Shown one piece after another: positions 28,501-37,174 of a stretch of DNA of 64,000 nucleotides (its first letter is position 1; every line of letters begins with the position of its first letter). The notes below the pieces were generated by a model, which was not told the origin of the DNA, searched no databases, and saw only the letters and a list, made by a program, of their open reading frames with translations. A program made the position numbers and the translations under genes. This stretch comes from Bog-473 sp963750075 (GTDB lineage: Bacteria; Actinomycetota; Acidimicrobiia; Acidimicrobiales; RAAP-2): contig CAVVPG010000004.1 in assembly GCA_963750075.1 (NCBI GenBank), forward strand, positions 806,001 through 870,000, in the 5' to 3' direction.

Positions 28501-31421
28501 GTGTTGCCGTAGGCGTCGACCGCGGTGATGGTCACGTTGAACTGCACACCGACCGTCTGCGTGCCCGGGTTCGTGACCGAGAAGGCGGATCCCGGTTTCC
28601 CGTTGACCGCAAAGGAGTTGGAGGTGCCGGTCAGGCTAGGCCCGGTGGCGCTGGCCGTCAGCGTGGTCGTCTGGGCGTCGTAAAGGGTGACGTTCGCGGT
28701 GCCTATGCCGTTCGTGAAGCTGACCTGGGCCGGGTAGAGAGGAGCCGTCCCGTTCGGCGAGCTCGACGGGCCGGTGAACGTCAAGGTGTGGTTGCCGTTT
28801 GCGTAGCCGGTCGCAGCGTTGCCGTATTGGTCGGCGGCGGTGATCGTGACGTTGAATGCCGTGCCCGCCGTCTGGGTACCGACGTTGGACAACACGAATG
28901 ACCCGACCGTTCCCGTGCCGTTGACCGTGAAGTTGCCCGAGTTGCCCGTGGCAGCGCCCTGGGTGACCGTCAGCGACGTGGTCTGGGCGTCGTAGAGGGT
29001 GATGCCCGAAGCCGTGCCCACACCGCTGGCGAAGGTGACCGACGCGGGGTACACCGGGGCCGTCCCGTTGGGCGAGTTGGCGGGACCGGAGAAGCCAAGC
29101 GTCTGCACGCCCGTGTAGTTGCCGGCAGCATTGCCGTAGGAGTCGGTGGCCGTGATGGTGACGCTGAACGGCGTGCCCGCCGTCTGGGGGGTGCCGGGGT
29201 TCGACACCGAGAACGCGCCAGGCGTCCCCGGGCTGACCGTGAAGCTGGTCGAGGTGCCCGTGAGACTCGGCCCGGTTGCCGTCGCCTTCAGCGTCGCCGT
29301 CTGGGCGTCGTAGAGGGTGATGTTCGCGGTGCCAGTGCCACTGCTGAAGTTCACCTGACCCGGATAGCTCGGGGCCTTCCCGTTCGGCGCATTCGACGGC
29401 CCGGTGAAGGTCAACGTGTGGTTGCCGGTGTAGCCGGTCGCCGGATTGCCGTACTGGTCGGCGGCGATGATGGTCTCATTGAAGGCCGTGCCGGCCGTCT
29501 GCGGGCCCGGGTTCGTGACGGTGAAGGCGACCGGCGTCGCGAGCGCGGAGACCGTGATGTTGCCCGACGTACCGGTCACGCTGCCCTGGGTTGCCTTGAG
29601 CGTGGTGGTCTGGGCATCGTACAGGGTGATGCTCGTCGTGCCGATCCCACCAGAGAAGTTCACCGGGTTCGTGTAGATCGGGAGCGTTCCGTTGGGTGAC
29701 GGTGACGGCCCTGTGAAGGCGATCGTCTGGTTGCCGGTGGTTCCCGGGAACGTGAAGCCGGACTGGTCGAGTGCCGTGATCGTGACGTTGAACGCGGTAC
29801 CGGCCGTCGGCGTGTTGGTCGCCGGCACGACCTTGAACGACGTCAGGGCGGGCGTCACGATGTTGAACGCGTTGCTCGTGCCCGGCTGGAGGGTCCCGTC
29901 GCTCGCGACCAGCGTGTAGCCGTTCCCCGGCTTGTCGATCTTGCAGCCGTTGAAGGTGGCCACGCCGGCGGTGGTCGTCTCCGAACACCCCGACAGGGTC
30001 CCGCCACCCGGGTTGGTGCCGATGGCCAGCGAGACCGTGCTGGTGTTCGACGTCACCGTGTTGCCACCGGCGTCCTGAACAGCGACCACCGGTTGCGTGC
30101 CGAAGGGGTCTCCGGCCACGGTCGTCCCGGGGGACGTCGTGAAGCCGAGCTGGAACGCTGGGCCAACTGCGATGTTGAACGGTGCGCTCGGCACCGACGG
30201 CACCGTCAGGTTGTCGGCCGCATCGGTCGCCGTCAGGGTGTACCCGTTGGCCGCCTTGTCGATCTTGCAACCGGTGATGGTCGCGAGGCCATTGGTGGTC
30301 GTGCCCGTGCAGCCCGAGAGCGTCCCGTTGCCGTTTGGGTTCGTACCGATGGCCAGGGTGACGGTGCTGGTGTCGCCCTGGATGGGGTTGCCCGAGGCAT
30401 CCTCGATCTGCACCGTGATCGGCTGGTTGGGGGTGGAGGTGGCGAACGGAACCCCACCCGTTCCGTTGACGGGCTGCTGCTTGAACACCAGCTGCGCGGG
30501 GACTCCCGCCGTGATGGTGAACGAGTTACCGGCTACCGGAGTAGTGATGCTGTCCGTGGGATCCGTCACGGACAATGTGTAGGTGCCGATCGTGCTGAGG
30601 GTGCAGTTCTGGAAGGTCGTCTCGCCGTAGCCCAGGCTGGGCACGCAGTTTCTCAGGGTGGCGCCGGTGGGGCCGGAATTGATCGCGAGCTGGACCTGGG
30701 AGAGGTCGTTCTGGACGACGCAGCCGGTCTTGTCCTCGACGACGACCGTCGGGGCCGGGAAGAGCGCAGAACCGGCGTTGCCGTTGTCCGGCTGCTGCAC
30801 CCAGACCAATTGCGAGGCCCGGTATAGACAGTTCCTCCCGCTCGTGGGCGCTTGGGGGGCTTGAACGGTGGTGGTGATCTGCTGACTCGTGCCGTTGAAC
30901 GAAACGGTGACCGTCACCTGCTGGGGTCCATTCGGACTGGTGTTGGGCGGGCACGTCGTGTAGCTGCTCGGAGCTTGGGCCGCCGTGAAGGCAAAAACCG
31001 GGTTGGTGACGGGGTTGGGATTGCCCTGCGTCCCCTGCCAGAACTGGGTGGACGTGATGGCGGCGGTGTACCCAGCCGTTGGAAGAGAAATGGGTCCCAC
31101 CAGGTTTGCGCCAGCGCAATTCGCCACCGCTTGTCCCACTGCTGACGTTGGCTGAGCCGCAGCCTGGCTGTATTGATTCTGGATGTCGGCCGTGACCTCG
31201 GCGGCGGCCGTGCGCAGCATGGTGTCCATGGTCGCCACGTTGCGGTGCGCCCCCGAGCCCGAGATGGCCGTGGCGAAGGCCAGGAGGATGGCCGTGGCGG
31301 CGACACCGATCACCGTGAGGGCGATCAGGATCTCGACCAGCGTGTCGCCTGCTTCAGAGCGGCGGTAGTCCTCTACTCCCGAGCGCGTGGCGCGACCTCT
31401 TTCGGGTCCCCGACGCCTCAT
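22519..31421 (-). CDS. Giant PilV-like prepilin with Ig-like repeat array (cluster A, frame breaks)
   Basis: A reading frame of about 2,966 residues after correction of two surplus bases (near 24017 and 23747); the uncorrected open parts are 31421-23727 and 23730-22519. ATG 31421 overlaps the stop of the PilW-like gene (ATGA). The N-terminus is a class III prepilin signal, AGDTLVEILIAL, with Gly25 before the cut, Glu30 at +5 and one helix. After a 200-residue pilin head come about three Cys-containing Ig-like repeats (TLSGC...TGCKID pairs), about six shorter repeats with LYDAQTTTL, about fifteen repeats of about 104-108 residues with TGYTGTVHFTS and TATDTVTGTITGTQS, two KLAFAQQP modules, and a different last domain (VVTDAYGNGVSGVSVTF). 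A local pair of compensating indels is near 26601/26613. It is probably a very long surface adhesin carried on a pilin. Confidence 0.8.
22850..28265 (-). repeat. Array of Ig-like repeats encoded in the cluster A giant gene
   Basis: About fifteen coding repeats of roughly 312-324 nt plus two inserted modules (about 24453-24778 and 27015-27340). Each repeat codes for a Big-like domain ending in TITGTQS followed by a short variable linker. Copies are very similar at the DNA level, and the reverse strand shows long spurious open frames as a result. Confidence 0.85.
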
Positions 31422-32966
31422 GGCAGCACCACCCCGAGGAACATCGCCTGGAGTCCCGTCCCCACCAGCGTCACCGTGAGCGACTTCGGCGTCGTCGCCT
31501 GGAGCATGGCCGTGCCCGTGTGGTCTCTGGAGGCGGTGGCGTTGCACGCAACGGTCGTCGTGCCGACGCCGGTCAGCCCGCTCACGCTGTTGTACGACGG
31601 CGGGGCGTACTGCCCCGTGCTGTCACAGGCGTTCCCGATGGGCGAGTTCGGGGCGTTCGGGAGAAGGCTCAGGACCTGATCGGACGTCCACGTGATGGAC
31701 TCGCTCGGGTCCGTCGACTCCGCGTCACCCGTGGCCAGCTCCCAGTTCGACGCCGGCTGGCCGTTGGAGTTCAACACCTCGATCTTGGTGATTGAGATGG
31801 TGGCCTTCGAACCCTGGTCCACGGTGTAGAGGGCGGGGTCGCCCGCGACGCCGGTGTAGAAGCCGTTGTTGCCCAGGAACGCCTCGCTGCCCGGGGGACA
31901 TGTGTACGTCGGGAGGGGAACCGCGCTCGATGTCGTTGTACCCGTTCCTGGCTGCGACGCCGCATGCTGCCGGTGCTGAGGTTGGGCCCGTGACCGGCTG
32001 TCCGTTGAGGGTGCCGCTGATGCTGATGCAGAAGTTGAGGGTGAACGGGGTGCCGGCGATGCCCGCAGACATCGGGAGGAGCCCGCTCCCGCAGTAGTTG
32101 GTGAGCCCTGGAGCGGGCGTCTGGGAGTTCCAGGGTGCAAAGTTCACGAAGCACAGCGTCGTGGCGTAGGTGCCGGTTCCCGGTGTGGCGAAGTCACAGC
32201 CCGTCGATGGGTTCGGAACTGTTGCCAAGTTGGTCGTGTTGGACCCTGCCGCCGGCACGGCGATGACTTGGTACTGGTAGCCGTTTGGGGTCTTCGTGTT
32301 GAAGGTGACGCCGGTGACGCCGACGGTCGATTGCCAACTGGTCGTGTATGCCGCGGGCGTGCCCTGGCACGCCGCCGCACCTGTCGTGCAGGTGACGGTG
32401 ACCGGCGAACCGCCTTGCTGGACCACCGAGGAGGGGAGGTCCCGCGCGATGACCTGCGATGAGGTCGGCGTCGAGCTCCCTCCGCTGCAGACGTTGCGGC
32501 TGAGCAAGTAGGTGGTGCCGTTGCCCGTCTCGGTGGTGGTCGTGTAGGAGATCTGGTTCTTGTTGCCGAGCTGGAGTCCCAGGACCTGGAAGCCCGACCC
32601 GCACGTGCCCGGGTTCGTGGCGGCGTAGGAGGTCGTGATGAGGGCCGCGCTCTGGACATCATTCTGGAAGTTGACCGACACCACCTGCGCGTCACCCGAG
32701 TCGGTGAGGCGCTTCGACACGCTGGACTGCAGCGAGAAGACCGAGAGAATTCCGACGGCGATCGCGGCAATCACGAGCGGCATGACGCCGATCACGATCA
32801 CCAGCTCGATGAGGGTGAACCCGGCGCTCGACCCGCGATTGTTCGGTCCGTCACGGTCCTGAGCCTCCGAAATGCGGGACCGGAACCCTGCAGGCACGAG
32901 GGCGCGCAGGATCCGGTGGCGCCGGTTCCCGCATCTTGCAGCTTCGCCAAATCGCCGCTTCGCCAA
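31418..32966 (-). CDS. PilW-like prepilin (cluster A, apparent frameshift)
   Basis: About 515 residues after removing one base near 31928, where the frame otherwise leaves the conserved segment ARNGYNDI and re-enters at AVPLPTYTCPPGSEAF. The N-terminus has a long basic leader and a class III cut site SSAGFTLIELVIVIG, Gly49|Phe50 with Glu54. TTG 32966 is chosen because the paralogue of cluster B has the same TTG, the same MAKRR start and Gly at the same position 49; GTG 32978 is possible. Four or more Cys may form disulphides in the pilin head. It is the first gene of the cluster, with a long 5' leader. It resembles GspJ/PilW minor pseudopilins. Confidence 0.8.
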
Positions 32967-33262
32967 TCTCACACACACACTCCCGTGAACAGACCGCCTC
33001 TGCCATTGGGGCTGGTCAGACCGGTCCAGCCTTGGCTGATTCGCTCCAACACCCCAGGTCGGGAAACCTCATCCCGCCCTTTAGGGACTTTCGTCCCCCG
33101 ACTCCGGCACTTCCGCTCCGTCCACAGCTTGTGGAGGGAGAAGTCCTGCCCACCCGGGTGTTAACGCAGGCGCTCACCACCTTGACGCGGCTAGCACCCA
33201 CTAAGAAGGTCGGTACAGGGGCTCCAACTCTTGAACAATTGCTGATGGCGGCCGCCGAGGGG
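32967..33262 (-). promoter_or_regulatory. 5' leader of cluster A, possible structured RNA
   Basis: About 296 nt without a gene. Read on the minus strand, it can form GGGAC-GAAA-GUCCC (33084-33097), enclosed by a GUCGGG/CCCGAC pair (33058-33102), a GGCUGG/CCAGCC stem (33010-33031) and a perfect UCCACA-AGC-UGUGGA hairpin (33121-33135). It does not match a riboswitch class I could recognise. A promoter must lie here or upstream. Confidence 0.35.
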
Positions 33263-33428
33263 TCAGCGATCCCGCAGATCCACCACCCCGGGGGCGTGTT
33301 TTGAGGGGTTCTTCCCCTTCCGAGCACCGCAGTCGCGAAATGCCCCTGCCGCCCGGTCGGCGAGCTCCTCGCTCACGAGGGAAGAGTTGATCCACGAAGC
33401 CCCAACCCTGAAGTTGAGCCGCACGCTT
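33263..33428 (-). pseudogene. Remnant of the 3' end of exonuclease III (xth)
   Basis: On the minus strand this stretch encodes VSEELADRAAGAFRDCGARK followed by a matching last 18 codons and a stop, closely matching the end of the intact xth at 47785-48552 (VSEDLARRAAGAFRDRDARK...). Before it, GWGFVDQLFP matches GWGLVDVF, but the piece between is lost. It is thus the decayed 3' part of an xth copy, left when xth's end and the pilin cluster were duplicated together. The IS element lies directly upstream (1 nt), so the remnant may continue on the other side of it (35022 on). Confidence 0.7.
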
Positions 33429-33480
33429 AGAGCGCGCGCCAATAGGCGGATCCGATGGGCCTGATCCCGGCGCTTTGGGC

Positions 33481-34014
33481 TCAGCGAGCGGCTACGAGGA
33501 GCCCGGAGGGCGTGGGCTGGTCGCCGGCCAACACGGCGAGCGACTGGGCCACGGAGGACCTGAAGAAGGCTGAATCCTCTTGGTCGAGTTCGATCATGGT
33601 GAGGGCGGCGAGCTTCTTCGAAATCTTCCCGGCATCTCGAAGGAGGACGACGGAGCGGGCGAGCAGGAGGCGCTGCCGCGTCGTATCGACCCTCGACACC
33701 ACGTCGGAGAGTGCTTTGTCGAATCCGTCTTCGTCGTCCTCATCGAGCGCGCTGACCGCACGGTCGATCGCGGGCGTCCAGACGTTCGGAAGAGGCACTT
33801 GAAGCGACAGGTCCACTTCGGGAAGGTCGACCAGCTCACCGAAGAGATCATCGAACTCGGCCCTGGTGGTGCCACCTAGCTCGCAGATCGAATCGCGGTA
33901 GACCTCGAGAGGCATGATCCGAACGTCGAGATACTCGACCGGGCCGTGACAACATCGTTTCGCCTTCTTGCCACTCCCGCACGGGCATGGTGCGTTGCGC
34001 TTCACCTTGGCCAC
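33481..34014 (-). CDS. SEC-C motif protein, probable IS passenger
   Basis: A 177-residue cytoplasmic protein. The N-terminus has the SEC-C zinc-binding motif CPCGSGKKAKRCC, as at the C-terminus of SecA, followed by an acidic helical domain of about 150 residues (for example LLLARSVVLLRDAGKIS). GTG 34014 has AGGAGG 5 nt upstream, which fixes the start. Both ends lie inside the IS terminal repeats, so it appears to move with the IS; it runs opposite to the transposase. The function is unknown. An alternative is that it is a host gene later trapped between the repeats. Confidence 0.75.
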   Translation of the reverse strand: MAKVKRNAPCPCGSGKKAKRCCHGPVEYLDVRIMPLEVYRDSICELGGTTRAEFDDLFGELVDLPEVDLSLQVPLPNVWTPAIDRAVSALDEDDEDGFDKALSDVVSRVDTTRQRLLLARSVVLLRDAGKISKKLAALTMIELDQEDSAFFRSSVAQSLAVLAGDQPTPSGLLVAAR

Positions 34015-34160
34015 GGCGACCTCCTGTCGTGGCCATGATCACCTCTGCGGCGCGGGCAGGGGTGGACCACTTCTCACCAGGAGAAAAGGTCCACCGGTTG
34101 TTGTGCTGGACCGGACATGATCCGGCTCTCAGCCCAGCCCAACGAACCAGTGGAGGAACC

Positions 34161-35006
34161 ATGCTTGCACTCGAGCCTGTCGTCGTCGATGCCGTCTGGC
34201 AGGCCTTCGCCGCCTACCTGCCCGAACAGGGAGAAACCGATCATCCCCTGGGCTGTCATCGGCCCCGCATCTCGGACCGCGACTGCTTCGAGGCCATCTT
34301 GTTTCGCCTCGTCACCGGTTGCAGCTGGGACGTGGCCGGGCGCCTTGGCAAGGGGAGCGAGACGACATTGCGTCGACGGCGCGACGAGTGGGTGGCCTGC
34401 GGCGCCTACGGGCGCCTGGTCGAAGAAGCCATCGATGGCTTCGACAAGCTGGTCGGGCTCGACCTCTCCGACGTGTCGCTCGATGGGTCGCTGCACAAGG
34501 CACCCTGTGGCGGCGAGGGAACCGGACCGAACCCGACCGACCGGGGCAAGACGGGCTGGAAGTGGTCGCTCGCGACCGACACCAACGGAGTGCCGATCGG
34601 CTGGATCGTCGATGGAGCAAACCGCAACGACTCGGTTCTGCTCGCCCCGACCCTCGACGACGTGGCTGAGCGCGGACTGCTCTGCGACGTCGAGACGCTA
34701 TGGCTCGACCGGGGTTATGACTCCGGCCTCACCCGCACCCGACTGCTTGAACGAGACATCAACGATGCCATCATCGCCAAGAAACGGAGCCGAGGATCAG
34801 GTGGCGTCACCAAAACCCAGCCGATGGGACTGCGCTGGCCGGTCGAGCGCACCAACTCGTGGCTCTCGAACTTCGGTCAGCTCCGACGCAACACCGACCG
34901 GTTCACCGCCCACCGTCTAGCCCAATTTGCCCTGGCCGTCGCCTTGATCATCACTGTCAAGCTGGTGAAGTGGGCCAAGAGGTGGGACTCAATGGCCGTC
35001 GCCTAA
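34161..35006 (+). CDS. IS5-family DDE transposase
   Basis: A 281-residue cut-and-paste transposase. The N-terminal DUF4096-like domain (FEAILFRLVTGCSWDVAGRL) is followed by a DDE domain in which all three acidic residues are visible: SLDGSLHKAP, LWLDRGYDSGLTR and PVERTNSWLSNFGQLRR. No frame break is present, so it may be active. ATG 34161 (MLALEPVVVDAVWQAF) is preferred to the in-frame upstream codons because it follows GTGGAGGAACC. An inverted repeat (GGTGGACC/GGTCCACC, about 34067-34100) lies between the passenger and transposase starts. Confidence 0.9.
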   Translation: MLALEPVVVDAVWQAFAAYLPEQGETDHPLGCHRPRISDRDCFEAILFRLVTGCSWDVAGRLGKGSETTLRRRRDEWVACGAYGRLVEEAIDGFDKLVGLDLSDVSLDGSLHKAPCGGEGTGPNPTDRGKTGWKWSLATDTNGVPIGWIVDGANRNDSVLLAPTLDDVAERGLLCDVETLWLDRGYDSGLTRTRLLERDINDAIIAKKRSRGSGGVTKTQPMGLRWPVERTNSWLSNFGQLRRNTDRFTAHRLAQFALAVALIITVKLVKWAKRWDSMAVA

Positions 35007-35021
35007 TGGCGCGCGCTCTTA

Positions 35022-35314
35022 GTCTTTCTGCGCAGGTCGGCCTCGACGAGCCGGTCGCCGGACCCAACATGCGGGGCGAACGCATTGCCGCAAATCTCGT
35101 CTTGATGAACAGGGGTCGTCGACCGGCGCGATCGCCTACCGCGGGACGCCGGCCGTGCAGCGCGGACACGACGAGGAATCCCTGTTCAGGCGAACGAGCG
35201 GATTCCGACCCACACCGCTCGTGACCGGCAAGCCCCGCGGTCTGGGCCGGGATCAGGGGTGCCCCGGACGAACACCGTGGGCAACGCGGGGTCAGCTTGC
35301 CTCCCGACCCGAAC
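35022..35314. other. Gene-free segment between IS and cluster B
   Basis: 293 nt after the right end of the IS. No convincing gene, RNA or terminator was seen. The minus strand near 35022-35040 may be the interrupted continuation of the xth remnant (EADLRRK-like codons leading to GWGFVD across the IS), but the match is weak. Confidence 0.4.
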
Positions 35315-37174
35315 TCAGTACTGGTACGTCGGAGCTCCCTCTGACGAGCAGCTTGGGATACCCCCAGTGCCGTTGGCGTTGCAGCTCTGATACGGGTTCC
35401 CGTTCCACGTCGTCGTGATGGAGATGTAGTACATCGCGTTGTTGGTCCCACTGTTGGGAGCCTGGGCAGTCAGCAAGGTGGGCGACGAAACCGAGACGCC
35501 CGTCAGCGTCAGGCTCGCGCCGACGCCACTGGTCGGGATCAGTGTGACGGTGGTGCCGCCACTGAGGAAACCCAAGCCCGTGATCGTGACAGACGCTCCG
35601 ATGGTGGCCCCGCTCGTCAGTGTTCCCGAACCACTGGCGAGAACGACGTTGGTGAAGCCCGATGCAGTGACCCCGGTGTAGTTGAACACCGCGGTCCCCG
35701 CAGACGTGGCGACGGAGAACTGTCCGGCGGAAGGCAAGGCAGCGGCGGATGTCGCTGTCGCGATGCCCGTGTACGTGCCGGGGAACGAGGTGACGTTGAC
35801 GCCACCGCCGCCATAGATACCCGACGTGGTGCCGAGAGCGATGCTGTAGTAAGCGCCGGACGTCGGCGTGATTGAATCAGCCACCGGGTAGTACGGGTTG
35901 AAGGTGAACTCCAAGCTTGCGCTTTGGCTGCTGGTACCTCCGGGCTTGGTCGTCACCGTTACGTAGTACGTCGTTCCCGTGAGGATGGACGGGGCTGTCG
36001 CGGTGATGACGGTGCCTGACGAATTGACCGCCAAGGATGGGGACGTCCTCGTGATCGTCGAGTTCGCTATGTCCGTGAAGGTGACCGTCGTGAGGTCACC
36101 GTTGCTGTTGGTGAGAAACCCGGTCCCATCGATGGTCACCTCTGTTCCCCCATTGGCCGAACCCGAATTCGGCGCGACGCTGGTGACCGTCGGCACGACC
36201 GGTTGATACGTGAACTGCAGGCCTTCGAGGCTATTACCGCCCACGGGCGTCGAGACCACGACATAGTAAGGGGCCGAAGTCGTCACGCCAGGCGTCGTGA
36301 CCGAGATGGAGGTCGCAGAGTTGAAGGTCACGTCGCCGGGCTGGATCGTGGTGATGTCGTTCGGCGCCAGGGGGTCGACGAGGTACACCGTGGTAGAGCC
36401 GTTCACGAAACCCGACCCAGTGATCGTCAAGGCGGTCCCACCAGTCACAGGGCCCGATGAGGGGGAGAGTGCTGTCACGGTCGGGGCTGTCGCACCGGCA
36501 CTCGAACTGACGATGGTCATGCCGGTCCCACACGTCGCCTGACATTGGGCCGACGTTGGGTTCAAGTTCGACTGATAGTCGTCGAAGTCCACCACCGTCT
36601 GGAGCCCGGGATTCGCTGCGCACGTAGCAGCAGCCTTAGAAGGAGTCGGAACGGCTGGAGGAGGAGGGGTCAACTCACTCTGGAGGCAGGCGGAGATCGT
36701 CACCTGGCGTGTTACCGATGAGGCAGCGTTAAATGCCGTGCTGCAATAGACGTAGACGGGGTCGCCCTGCGTCGTCAGTTCGGACCCGCCGTACGTCGGG
36801 TCGCCCGACGTCCCCCAGCAGTAGGAGGGCGGGCTCGCGTTCAGCGTCTCGCCCGGCTTAGTCAGGGGCACGTAGCGGATGTTCTGGATCGCCGCCTGGG
36901 TGGCTCCGTTCAGGGCGAATTCCGCAGACCGGGCGTTCTGAAACACGACCGCATCGGACAGATCGTTGGCGGTCCACGACGCCAACCCACCCACGATAAG
37001 TCCGATGACGAGGAGGAAGAGGAGAGCCAGGATGAGGACCGCACCTGATTCATCGCCGGAGCGCGACGTCCGCCACGGAGATGCGTTGGCTTTGTCACCA
37101 CCCAGATTCCGGATGCCGTTCGGTTTCCGCATCATCGCCTTGATCCGCCTCATCGCGCCATTCCAGCCTTCCAT
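35315..37174 (-). CDS. PilX-like pilin protein with IPT/TIG-like domains (cluster B)
   Basis: A 619-residue paralogue of the 20912-22519 gene. It has ESGAVLILALLFLLVIGL as the single helix near residues 42-65, a Cys-containing pilin head (NASPPSYCWG is shared), then Ig-like IPT/TIG domains (TGGTALTITGSGFVNGS, ANGGTEVTIDGTGFL, GASVTITGLGFLSGG) with an inserted Ser/Thr/Gly-rich segment not found in cluster A. The C-terminus is a Cys pair and PTYQY, echoing PTYTY of cluster A. ATG 37174 overlaps the giant gene's TGA (TGATG); GTG 37177 is an in-frame alternative. It is the last gene of the cluster. Confidence 0.85.
   Translation of the reverse strand: MEGWNGAMRRIKAMMRKPNGIRNLGGDKANASPWRTSRSGDESGAVLILALLFLLVIGLIVGGLASWTANDLSDAVVFQNARSAEFALNGATQAAIQNIRYVPLTKPGETLNASPPSYCWGTSGDPTYGGSELTTQGDPVYVYCSTAFNAASSVTRQVTISACLQSELTPPPPAVPTPSKAAATCAANPGLQTVVDFDDYQSNLNPTSAQCQATCGTGMTIVSSSAGATAPTVTALSPSSGPVTGGTALTITGSGFVNGSTTVYLVDPLAPNDITTIQPGDVTFNSATSISVTTPGVTTSAPYYVVVSTPVGGNSLEGLQFTYQPVVPTVTSVAPNSGSANGGTEVTIDGTGFLTNSNGDLTTVTFTDIANSTITRTSPSLAVNSSGTVITATAPSILTGTTYYVTVTTKPGGTSSQSASLEFTFNPYYPVADSITPTSGAYYSIALGTTSGIYGGGGVNVTSFPGTYTGIATATSAAALPSAGQFSVATSAGTAVFNYTGVTASGFTNVVLASGSGTLTSGATIGASVTITGLGFLSGGTTVTLIPTSGVGASLTLTGVSVSSPTLLTAQAPNSGTNNAMYYISITTTWNGNPYQSCNANGTGGIPSCSSEGAPTYQY

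Larger units (their letters stand above)
33430..35018. mobile_element. IS5-type insertion element with passenger gene
   Basis: It has terminal inverted repeats of 19 bp with one mismatch (33430-33448, GAGCGCGCGCCAATAGGCG, against 35000-35018) and a flanking TTA direct repeat at 33427-33429 and 35019-35021, consistent with TNA target choice in the IS1031 group. It carries a transposase gene on the plus strand, whose TAA lies inside the right repeat, and a SEC-C gene on the minus strand. It sits between the two pilin clusters. The group assignment is an inference from repeats and transposase motifs. Confidence 0.75.

Noticed and set aside
33058..33102. c-di-GMP (GEMM) riboswitch before cluster A
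   Set aside because: A GAAA-capped hairpin exists, but the conserved core after it is not present; kept only as an unclassified structured leader.
33016..33395. Short minus-strand open frames of 64-103 codons upstream of cluster A
   Set aside because: They overlap the xth remnant and leader in other frames and lack a ribosome site or sensible composition.
34065..34102. Inverted repeat near the transposase start taken as the left end of the IS
   Set aside because: No matching partner at the right end; the 19-bp repeats at 33430 and 35000 with flanking TTA fit far better.
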